This document shows positions 24,801 to 36,800 of a DNA stretch of 64,000 nt, one piece after another. Position numbers and translations under genes: made by a program. Below the pieces are notes generated by a model that had not been told where the DNA came from, did not search any database, and was given only the letters and a program-made list of their open reading frames with translations. The stretch covers positions 9,013,104 through 9,077,103 of the forward strand of contig JAAONU010000001.1 of the NCBI GenBank assembly GCA_012932295.1, written 5' to 3'. This DNA comes from Cyclina sinensis. Its lineage: Eukaryota > Mollusca > Bivalvia > Venerida > Veneridae. The first letter of the stretch is position 1; the number at the start of each line of letters is the position of its first letter.

Positions 24801-27800
24801 TTTCATAAGTGTATCTGCACTGTGGGAATGACTTTGTGTGAGAATTACTTTCACTGACTGTTCAAGTGACACAAGAGATTTTTAACAAATTACAGTAAAA
24901 CACTTAAAAAATTTGTATCCTTTTTGCTGGCCTCTGTTATGGCACACAGCATCTTGAGACAGCAGGACTTAGGCGCCATCCCCTTGGTTTAGTCCTGTTT
25001 TCTATTAAAATATCAGAGATCTGTAGCACAGCTGAGCTGTTTATTGTAAATTGAATTATTCTAATGTTTCTTCTGTTAATCTGAGCAACATCATTGTCCA
25101 GTAGTATCTGGAGAGATTAAATACCAACCCTGTCTGTATTTAATCATTTACACTTTATTGTAGCCTCTTTGAAAATTATGCTCACCTGATTTCAATTACT
25201 TTGAAACTATTAAACAGAACTCTGGAATTTTCTCTGTGCCTGTGTTTGTATTTAGAAATGATAATCAGATGGCAGACAACCTTGACCTGTGGAATAACTC
25301 CAGATGATTGAAGTTTACATATTTTTGGGGGAAGCTTTCAGTCTTACCAACATAAACATTGAAATGTTTTGCACTTTTCTAGCTTACCTTAGCAGCTGAT
25401 GAGCAGGTTGAGTGTAATGAATTGACTGAAACAAGAAATAATGAAAAGAAAAAAGATTGCTTACATTTTCAGTTGTAGAAATTATGGTCTCACTATTATG
25501 TAGAAGTTTGCAGTATCAAATCATACAGTTGTAGAAATTAGGATCTTAGTATTATGTAGAAGTTTGCAGTATCAAATCATACAGTTGTAGAAATCATATT
25601 TGTTCACAAACGATATGATATAGAATGTGATTTTTAACCCTTCTTGGAGATGTATGTCATACACAAAGGAAGGAAATCTTATCTTTGTTTTGATTCAGTC
25701 ACTGTGCAGAAAACCTCTGGTTAATTTTATTCACATTTTGTCTGTCTGTCCCTTTGTTTATGTTGTGATAGTTTGGGTGATGTTGTTTGTGTATTAACTA
25801 AACAAGGGGCTTGAAAGAATACTTTGATTGTATTACCCAGAGTTGTTCTGGGAAATTTCAGGGAATCAATTGCTTGGGAGTTTTTCAAGTAATAGTGTGG
25901 GATAGGTAGGTCAGGTTTATACCTTACCACAGTATTCAGGTGCCTTCACTCTTGTCTTGCAGATATTCTATGTATTTATTTTGTATTGAAAAAACCCTGC
26001 TGCAGTCTTTGGATCAGATGTTTAAAAAAAGTTGCAAAATTTTGGAAAACCCTTTGATAACTTTCTTTACAGCAGACCTTAAATGGATTTATTTGATTGT
26101 ATGTTTTACATGTCTGAGTTTTGAGCTGAAAAGTTGGCAGATATTTCAAAATGTCAAAAACAGTTTTAATTGCTTTTTCTTCTTACTAATAAAGTAATAA
26201 CATTAAATGGAGAAAGTTCCTAGGAATTTCATTTATCAAGGGCGAAGCTGAATTAGAAAATTTCTAATTAATTTGCTGAGTCACTGATTATCTGATGGCA
26301 TTTTTTGTAGTGTGGTTGAAATCCAAAAAAAAAGTGATGTTCTGTGAATTATCAGGACGAAAGTATTAAAGAGAGAGAACACTGAAAAATTGTCAGATAT
26401 TTATCTTGTATTATAAACAGTCAGATGATACCAAACAGTGGCTCCCACCTGGTCCCAGTTTGTTTTATTATGCAAGATAAAGTCATTATTTGCTGATACC
26501 TGCATACACACACAATTTGTAGAATGATAAATAGTTCTGAGAAGCTTTTCTTTCCTCCTCAAGGTAAAAATGTATTAAACAAAAGTTATAAATGTGAACC
26601 TCTCATTGTCATAATGAACCTCCTTGAGTGTTGCAGCTTTGAGGTTTTGAAGTCAAATCAGGGATGGTTTCTTTTGGAATGAGCTAATGGGAATAGTACT
26701 GTTGTGGGTTTGATTCACTCAGGAAAAAAGTTGACTTGTTTTATTCCTGCTTGGAAGTTATTTTTTTTTTGATAGGTAAGAAGAAAGAATAGATCAAGGA
26801 ATATTTACTTTTTTTGCACATTTTCAGTAGTTTGTGGATGTTTTATTTTTGTAGTGCCTTGGAGTAAAGATAACTGAGCATGGTTGAAAAAATCCTTTTG
26901 TTCTTACTCATTACATGAAGGTGCATTTTATGCTGTCAAATCAAAAAGATTTTTATTTTGATTTTGTACCTGAGAATATTTGATGTAATGTGAATTATAG
27001 CTGAGCATCAGAATTTATCATTTTGCTTTGACTTGGGGGAGTCTTTGTTTCTCTTTGATTTTGAGATATGCCTGCCAGGGCAATAGTTTATGAATAACAC
27101 ATGGCAGGTAGGGTAATGTGGATATTGTTAACCAGAGAAATGAAGGCTAGGGTGATAACACATTGAGAAAGGTTAATAATGGCCATATCACCCTCTCTGT
27201 CATGCGTATGTTTTAAGTGATACTGTTTCTGCATTTCCTGTTCTAAAGTAGGTAGATTTAAATCATTAAAACTTACAGAAATCAAACATGACATACATAT
27301 AAAAAATCAAGCATTGTCAAAAAAAACAAAGAATCCACCTAAGAGCAGTTTGAATGTTTGATATACAAAAGGACATCACTCAGCAGTCTGATGTGGTCAT
27401 CTTTCTATCCTGGTCATTTTTGGTTTAAGCATTTTCTATTTTGTTTTAAATTACATCAGTGAAATTGAAAAATGGAAAAGTAAAAAATAAATACATGAAT
27501 TCAGGTAGTTGATAACAACATTTACATGCTAGTGTTGGACTAAAAACTGTTCAGTTAATGTTGTTCATAATTATTTGTATATTTTCAGACCGTTTGATTG
27601 TGCATCTTTTCAAAGATGTGAAGGAATCAGTTAAAGGAGGGCATCCAAAGACCACTTTCCCTTTAGATGGTTTCTACGGTTTGGAGTCTGGAATCTGTTT
27701 TGACAAAGAGACAAGTGTACTAGCTATAATATGTCAGAAACAAATCACGCTGCTGGCGTTTGAGTCCAGAGAAACTCTCATACAGTTTGAGATCAAGATC

Positions 27801-30800
27801 CGAAGGAGTCTTGGGGAGGGTAAGGAAATATTTTAAATTTTCTTTTTTGTGAAATTTTGAAACTAGATGCTAGTGGACATAGAGGAAAGTCTGGGTTTGT
27901 GAAGAGCTTTGGCAAGCATGATGAAGACTTGAAAGTTTGAATATTAAGAAATAGGTTATGTCAAACTTTTAGTTTATTTTTAGAGCAAACAATTACATTT
28001 CAGAAATCTGGCTTTGAAATAAACATGTGCTTTTATTAATGAATAAAATACTGACATTCTTTATGTGTTTGATTTTTACCTGTGAACACTCCAGAACCCA
28101 CATTTTAATCTAACCTTCATTAAAACTTGCTTAGAATGTTTGACCTGAATATCTCTCATGAATTTGAAACTGGGTCTTGTTGGTTCAAAAACTAGATCAC
28201 TGGTGCAAATTGAAGAAACCTTTTTTATCCAGTATTTATGAACTTTACTCAGAAAATTACTCCTGATGATGTCTTAGACAAGTTTGAAACTGGGTCAGAT
28301 TGGGTCATAAATAAGGTCAACTGCTGAGATCAGGAAAACTTTTAGAACACTAGAGGACATATTTTTGCTTCAATTTCATTGCTCTTGTTGATTTTGATAA
28401 TACCTTGGTGGGTCATGTTTGGTCAAAACTAAGTCGCCAGCTCAGATCAATCCAGAGGTCATTTTTTTCATATTTGGTAAAGGAGGGTGTTTTGATGTCC
28501 CTGGGATGAGGATGGATCAGGATTATGTAGAGTCAAACTCTAGGTCACAAGCTTAGATCAGTTGAAAATACTGTGGTCAGTCTAGAGGTCAATTTTTGGC
28601 TTCTCATCTTAAATCTTGGTTTAAAATATATGTCCATAAATTTTAAACTTGTTCATATAAGATCAAAAATAAGAGTACCATTTTACATCAGTAGAAAACT
28701 GTGTGAACACTTCAGACATCAAATTTTTATGCAATTTTTACTAGTTGTGGGAAGAAAGTTCTTTAAGTGATCTCTTTGGAGTGCTTGAAAAAATTAGGTC
28801 ATTTGAGCTAAAGATTGAATCTAAGTCACATGTAAAGAATCTCTGTATGACAGTATATATTTGATCATTATGTTTCCAGTAAGGACAGTGGTACTCAAGT
28901 GAGCGATGTAGGCCCATCAGGACCCTCTTGTTTTCAGTTTTTAAGTTGAATGCTAGTTACTTTCTTTAAAGAAATACAGAACTTGAAAATAATGTTGGCT
29001 TCATTTAACAAAGTGAGTTTTCTCTGATATCATGATGCTACATCTGTCTGTGATAATTCTTGTATTGCCTGTACTTGCAAGAAATTATGGCATAAGACTG
29101 TTGCTTTTGGTGGTATTTAACTGTTGAAGTTATACACCACAACATTTCTTAGACAATCCTTAGGCATGATTCAATGTCTGCTATGCATGTATGTGCACTT
29201 AAAATGCTATATGTGACCCAGATACTCAAACAAGAGCTCAAAATGCTGATTTGTATAACAGAACAAAATTATGGTTCACTGCCCTTGTGTATCTGTGTTT
29301 CATTGCGCAAGAATATTTGAGATTTATTTCTGCTTAGAAATTAAAAGGCTATTCTTTTTCTGTTGGAATGGTCTCATATGTTATTGGCTGATAGACTGTT
29401 TCCTTAACTTTTGTAAGGATAAAATTGTAGGATTGTCGAATGTATCCTGTTTACATGAATATATCTTTAGATATTCTCTGCAGTTTTACATATTCTCTCC
29501 AACTGCAAAATGAATGTAAAAAGGGTACCAAAAAAGAAAAAAAAATTGTGTTGTTTCAATACCTGTCTTCTTGTTATAAATACAAAGAAATCATGACTTT
29601 TAGTCCCGGATTTGTTTTTCCCCCACCTGTCTGTCAGTCTGTGTTCTAAATCTATACACACAGATGCTAGATCTGGCATTATGTTTGATATGTAGACATA
29701 AGCTTACTGGCATTTTAAGGGGAAACAAAAGCCTGGTATATAAATAACAGAGATCATCAACTAATATAATATATTTACACTTCAGTGAGATCTATATAAC
29801 TTTGAAGTGATGCTTACTTAGGCTGTGCTTATGAGCTTAGCTTGTCAGAAAAAAGTGAAATTGTTGGCACCATAGTTGAGTTTGAAATCTTGATGTGTTC
29901 TATAAAAGCATAGTGGGAAACCTTGCCAGATAAGATCAACCCTGTGTTGTCTATCAGGCCAGTTTTTCTAAAAATTAAAACAAAGCACAAAAATGATATT
30001 TGTTTTTAACTGAAGTCTAGATCTTACATGTAGTCTCTTGGCATTACCAAAACACTCAAAGCAGAGGACAAGATATATTTCATGGAGAAAACAAAGAACT
30101 GGCTTGATACCTAATAAACAGTATAGTTTGTTCATTGTTGATTGAAATTTATTGTACTTATTCATTTCCTTGTAGAGCACCAGTTTCCAGTGCGCACTAT
30201 CAAGGTACCCAGTCACAGCAAACTGCCATTAGATCTGCTGCGTATGCACATACATGGTCAGCGGTTCTGTCTAACTGGACATATACCACCAAAGATACTG
30301 TGTTCGTGGCAGGTGTCTGAGCTAAGAAGATTTGGCACCATTGACGGGAAATTCTGTTTTGAAGGTGGCTCTAGGTGTGGTAAAGGTAAGGGAAATAAAA
30401 AATATAAAACGAACCAAAAATGAAAAAACTGAGCTTTGAAAATATGGTTAGCTCTTTGAAATTTACAGAAAGATCACAAAGTTAGTAGAAAAAGTAGGTC
30501 AGAATGGACTAGTGATTTTGGCCTGTTGTTCCTGATGTCATTAGTTGTTTATTTTCAGTGTAAATATATTTACAGCAAGACAAAACAATTCAGTAAGTGT
30601 GAGGTTTCTGTGGTTTACAAGACAGAAATTCCTGTGACTACCACAGCTCCATAATAGAATTGTAATTTTCAGATACATTCAGATTTGTACTAAGAGACCA
30701 CTCATAGAAAGTACTAACTTTGTAAATACATTGTAGAAAATAACTAGCTACACTGACCATTTGTAGGAGTTTGTATTGTAAACTTACAAAATAAACAGAG

Positions 30801-33800
30801 AATAATGCTTTCCTTGATCAAGCTGCATAGACTGATGTTGTGCAGTGATCATAGTCCTCACTGATCATGGTCTACACTTATCATGGTCTGCATTGATAGC
30901 AAATAATAAAAAAACAGCTGCCACCAACATGGTAAAGGTTTAAACAAGAACATGTATTTACAGGTCAGGGATCTCATGTGTTACAGACAGACCAGGCAGA
31001 TGAGATTTCAGAGATCATCTCACATGCTAGTGTAGGAAAATCTGCCCCACTCATTAAACGACAAACTGGAAAGAGAAGTATGTAAATTAATTTTAAAAAA
31101 TCACATATCGTCATGTAAAAAAGTCAGGGGCAAGCTGGGGTCTTAACTGGAATTTATAAGAGAGATGAAAGTAAAATATTTTCCAGATAAATTCTTTTCA
31201 ACGCTTCCAACATTTCTAAAATTCTCAACAACAAAAAATAGTGTAATTATTTGGGATTTTTTTACAGATGAAATGATCATTATATTGAAAACTTAATTAT
31301 AAAGACTTTACTTTGACTGGAAAGGAAGATATGCACAATGATTACTAGAAATTTGATTTTCTAATCATTACCAGTCTGTTTTCTTTGTTCTTCAGGAAGT
31401 GAGTTTCTGGATCCAGTCAAGCATGTTGTAAGTGACAACGTGTTCAAGAAATTCCAGAACACACAGGTGTTTGCAGACCAGAACTACCACGAGGACAATT
31501 CTTGGCCACGCTACAAACGCCACTCAATTAGCTTCACAGACTACAGACGTGCCAAAACGTACACAGAAAAGCAACGTCTGCAGAGTATCGAGAATGTAGA
31601 GAAAGAAAGGCTTATGGCAATTTATGATGTTCCACCTAGAAGGATAAGAAAAGTTGAACATGTTCCAAGTAGTAATGACAATACATCAGCTGTTAGAAGT
31701 TATGATGTGAATGTGAATGCAGTAAGAAACTTAAATGCACAAAATTCACAAGGAAATGAGAACTATTTGAACTGGACAGGAGAATTTAATAATAATGTAA
31801 TGTCATATCAGGTTCCCATGACAACAGTAGTAAGTATCCAATCAGAAACCACCACAACTGCAAGCAATCTGTCAGATACTACCTCATCTCACGGAAGTGT
31901 ACTGTCTCTACAAAGCCTCAGCTCATCACAAAATACGGTCCATATGTCATCAAGTGCACCTGCACTCAGTTGCTGTGGTAACCAGTCATTTGGTAGTCAG
32001 TATAAACAACACAGTCAGTCAGTGCCAAGTCAGATTGCGGAAGATCTAGATCGTATAATCAGTAAGGACAAGAGGGATGAAGTCATGAGGCGTTTAAACC
32101 AGACAGAACAGGACCTTGAAAAGGAGATGTCACTTCTGGATGAAATGCTACAGGTAATGTTTTGTTTTGTTCTTGTTATTGGTTTAAGTTGCCAGCTATT
32201 TCTTCTAAGTGTTTGTAAGTGGTTAGTGGTTGTTGTCAGTGGTAACAAAGCTTTAGTGGAAGTTGCTAATGTGTATAACATTTACCTGTTTGCTTGTTAA
32301 TCAGGCAGATATTTGTAAAATGTAACCTGTATTTTCCTACAAGACATGGAAGATCATTTCACTGAAAAGGAAATTACAAATACAGTGTTATTTTTCACCA
32401 TTTTGGTAAAGGGGTCAGGGCCTATATAATTGGGGAAAAAAGCATTGTTTTGAATAAAATTGAGATTTGACATTTTGCTTTAAATTAAGCTGACAATGGA
32501 TTGAAATAATAGATAATATAAATCCATGTATATAAATAGATAGTGCTAGTTAACATAACTAAATGATAGAAAACTAGACAAAGATGATATTTTCTTCATT
32601 TTTGTGTCGCCCTTTCGAAGAAACGGTGATACATAGGGATTACTTTGTCCATCAGTCCGTAGGTCCATCACGAAAACTTAACGTTGGCTATAACTTTGCC
32701 ATTTCTTAACATTTCCTTATCAAACTTTCAAATTGTATTGCTTATGACAACAGGGTCGGGATGATGCCAAAATCTTTAGATCAAGGTCACATTTGACAGA
32801 GTTATGCAACTTTTGTCATGAAAACTTAACGTTGGCAATAACTTTGCCATTTCTTAACATTACGTCATCAAACCTTTTAAAATTATATTGCTTATGACAA
32901 CAGGGTCATGATGATGCCAAAATCTGTAGGTCAAGGTCACTATTGACAGAGTTATGCCCCTTTTTATACTTGGATCTTGTCATGAAAACTTAACATTGGC
33001 TATAACTATGCCATTTATTAATATTTCTTCATCAAACTTTCAAATTGTAATGTTTACAATTGTATAACTTAAGACAACACCATTTCTCAAGGGCAGATAG
33101 CCCTCAACTACCCTTACCCTTTGTCAAACCACCCCTCGAAAACTTGAACCAAACCTGACTGAAAATGTTTTATTAAAAGAAGGTGATATAACTGTATTTT
33201 CGTTATAACCTTTTCTTTTTTCCCTTTAGATATGCCAGAGATCTGAGGGAGCATCTGATGATATTGAAGCACAGAAACCACCTCCACTGCCAGTCAAGTT
33301 ATCACAGTTACGAAGTTTCATGGAAAGTCAAGATGTCAGTGGGTCTCTTGACAACATAAGCATTTCTTCAGACAACACACACTGCCGACCTTTACCCCAT
33401 TCAGGGTATACAGGAAGCATCGTTTTAAGTCCCAATCTTGTGAATAAACTTAGAAAGATTCCAAAAAGGTCGAAAATTAATGATCCACTTCCATATGTAA
33501 ATCTATCAAAGTTTGATGGTGGTGATTTTGGAACAAGTCATGTTCATATACCAGCTGCATCAACTTCTGCTCCAGATGGAGGCAGCTCATGGAGTGACCT
33601 TCAGCGGGCAAGGTCAAAAGGTTATGATAATGTGAGAGTTGAAAGGGACAAAAATAAGGACAATAAAAGAATATCTGTGTCTCTCCCAGGCAGTAGTGAA
33701 AACTTGAAAGGAATGTGTGGGTCTGATTTACAGCTTAACAGGAGAGTACGTAATCACAGCTTCTCCAATGAACCAATTTATGCAAATGAACGATGTGAAA

Positions 33801-36800
33801 CCCCACCCCCTGAACTTCCTCCAAAGGGACCAGCTTTAAAAAGTAAACAGCGTTTAAGTGCAGCATCACGCCCTCCAGCACCACCAAGGCCTCCGGACAG
33901 ACAGCCATCTTTACATCAGCGACAGAACAAACAAAAATCACAGTATCAGAGTCCCAAACCATCAGCCTACTCTGTCTCATTGAATTCTAGTCAACAGGAA
34001 GATTACTTCCTGATGGGAAATTTTGAAAAAGAGCCCACTCACTGTAGAATTGACTATTCAGAATCTCAAAGGTTAAATGAATCTTTAAGTGGTCGGACTG
34101 TTGTGAATCTGCCACCCAGAGACCAAAACTCTACAAAATTGGACCCTGATAACTGTTACATGGATATGTCAGGGTTTAGTGACCTTGAAAGGTCAAAATC
34201 TATGGACAGCAATAGTTCACCAAGGCCAAAATATGTCAGGTCAGTTAGTGCTTCTGGAATGATAGGTCCTGCAGCAGACGTCCAGAAACCTTTGCCAAAA
34301 CCAGAGACTGTAAGTGCTGGAAATTCACCCAAAGAACCAAGACGGGCTATGCCTATAAGGGAAGAGAACTACATGCTTATGTCTACTGTCAGTAAGAAAA
34401 GACCAGTAATAGAGAATTTAAACTCATTGTCAGAATACATTAACAGTTCTCAAGTTGATTTCAGTTTTACAGAACGTTTCTATGATGAGAACGTTTATAA
34501 AAATATTTCATATGGTGCTAGTGACCTTAGTGTTGATATGAAAGCAGACGAGAATGATGATAACATAACTGAAGAAAACAAAAGTAAAGATATTGGAATA
34601 GAAATGCCTTTTGACAACTTAATTGATTTCACGCTACCTCCGGATAACATGACGGCATCTAAAACAGTGCAGTTAAATGTATCTAGTGAAAAAAGTGAAA
34701 GTTCCAGTGGGAAAACACCAGGGTTTTTCTCACGATTAATGAGGCGCAATTCAAAAGACAGGAAGTGTGTGTCCCAGAGTCATGAAAATCTACTTTCTAC
34801 TGTTTCAAGTGAACCAACAATAAAAGAGGATGTGGTGATTGTGACGGATTCTTCAAGTTCTGAGGACAATAGCAGAGCTCAGAGCCAGCAAGATCTGGTT
34901 TTTGGACCGACCGACCGGAACAGATCATCAAGTTTTCCCAATCGCTCAAGCTTTTTAGCTATGAATGAGAGCAATTCTAGCTCTTCAACAGGAATATCAA
35001 TTCTATCTCAGCAGTCGGATCTCGGTGCTACAAACTCTTCTTTAAACAGCTGCAGTACTGTGTCTACACGAGCAAGTAGTAATGAAGGACAGCTTAATGA
35101 AAATATGAACACATCTGAAAATATGTTGAGTGATTCTGAAAAGGAAATTGCAAGAGGTAACTATGACGAACATTCATACTTTTACATGGGTCCACTGGAA
35201 AATAGAACACGGGGTTCAGAAACTGACAGAGAAAAACTTGAAGGTAGTGAAAGACAAGGTAGTTGTGTTGAGGGAGATATGAATGAAAGTGAAAGGTCAG
35301 AGAAATGTTCTGATGATCAGGCAATCGGAAAAGTGTTCACTGTACTTAATGTTCAGGGTGGTCATTTTGATAAAAACACTTGTAAGACAGATGATGAAAA
35401 ACTTATTGATCTGTGGCATTCAACTCATTCACTAAATTCAGATACTAGTGAAAAGATTGCTGATCTGAAGTCCAAACTAACTCTGCCATTGGAGGAATTA
35501 TCACCAGATGAGAAGGCTAGTGCCATAGCTCGCCACATTTCCTCATTACCACCATTCGTTCCTCCAAAAATGAAAACGTACCCAACAAAACTATCTCCAG
35601 TACTAGAGCGGACAACACCAAAGAAAGAAAGGCCTGAGCCTCTGAATCTTACTGGCATTGGTGGTAAAGATGATTCAGAAGTAATGAGTCCTAGTCTGAT
35701 GAAACAGCAGGCAAAAGCAACCTTACGAATCACCCCACCCTCAGAAGATGAAAATGGTAAAATTTGGATTCCCAGAACAACACAAAACATAACTGGTAAA
35801 TTTAAATAAGAATATTGTTTCATGTATTGTATGAAGTTTTAAGGACATTCTTACTGACACCCCTGCTAATGATCTTAAAAAGTCTTTAAGATTTGCAGTT
35901 TTCTATAAATATAAGTTCTAAATATTGGTACTTTCAATAAAAAGGTTCTGAAAACTACATTCTGCATAGCTACATTTCATTAATTCTCTGCATACTCTAG
36001 TTGAATATTGTCATTACTGTACAAATCTCTGCATTGTCATTACTGTTCATAGTTACACAAGTCATTACTGTACATTGTTACTGTACTATACCTAGCTGAA
36101 TAAGTCCTTACCATACATACCTGCATAAGTCATTACCATACATAGTTGAATAAGTCCTTACCGTACATAGTTGCATAAGTCATTACTGTACATAGTTGCA
36201 TAAGTCATTACTGTACATAGCTGCATAAGTCATTACCGTACATAGTTGAATAAGTCCTTACCGTACATAGCTGCATAAGTCATTACTGTACATAGCTGAA
36301 TAAGTCCTTACCGTACATAGTTGCATAAGTCATTACTGTATATAGCTGCATAAGTCATTACTGTACATAGCTGAATAAGTTCTTATCGTACATAGTTGCA
36401 TAAGTCATTACTGTATATAGCTGCATACAGTAAGTCATTCAGAGCTTGCATGTAGATTCCTCTTTGATCAATGAATTAGTAAGGTTAATAAGAGCTTGCA
36501 GTTCAGATTGTATGGTAACCTGTTGGTAGCCTCAGTGCAAAAAGGTTGAAAGTGCTTCTTTTTAGTAGTGCATATACAACCTTTTTGAACTGGGACATTG
36601 AATTTGTGATCTACATTTAAAACAGACAGTATCAGTGTATTCTTGTACCTATCTTGAGCAATATCTTATTTCTGCTGACTTTTCATGTAAAAAACAACCA
36701 CCTAATATTTTCCTGCCTTTTTATTATAGAGACAGTGGAGCAGCCTGTAGAGACTAAGAGCAGTACTCTGGTAGTTGATATCAGTGATTTAGGGGAAGCA

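Larger units (their letters stand above)
12950..27588 (+). other. DOK7-like intron 2, 14.6 kb
   Basis: The intron lies inside the PH domain. I see no conserved coding exon in it. It holds a tRNA-derived SINE (about 20,085-20,165), a hairpin-ended repeat (21,366-22,376), a two-and-a-half-fold 56-bp tandem repeat (25,470-25,595), an A run at 14,829-14,846, and long unremarkable AT-rich stretches. In invertebrate genes a long early intron often carries enhancers; nothing specific is visible here. Confidence 0.6.

Noticed and set aside
31440..32300. Single-exon 286-codon gene
   Set aside because: It is DOK7-like exon 6 read on past its donor at 32,154; the last 48 codons are intron.
35425..35823. 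132-codon minus-strand frame
   Set aside because: Shadow of the large coding exon 7 of the DOK7-like gene; the plus frame has clear motifs and splice sites.
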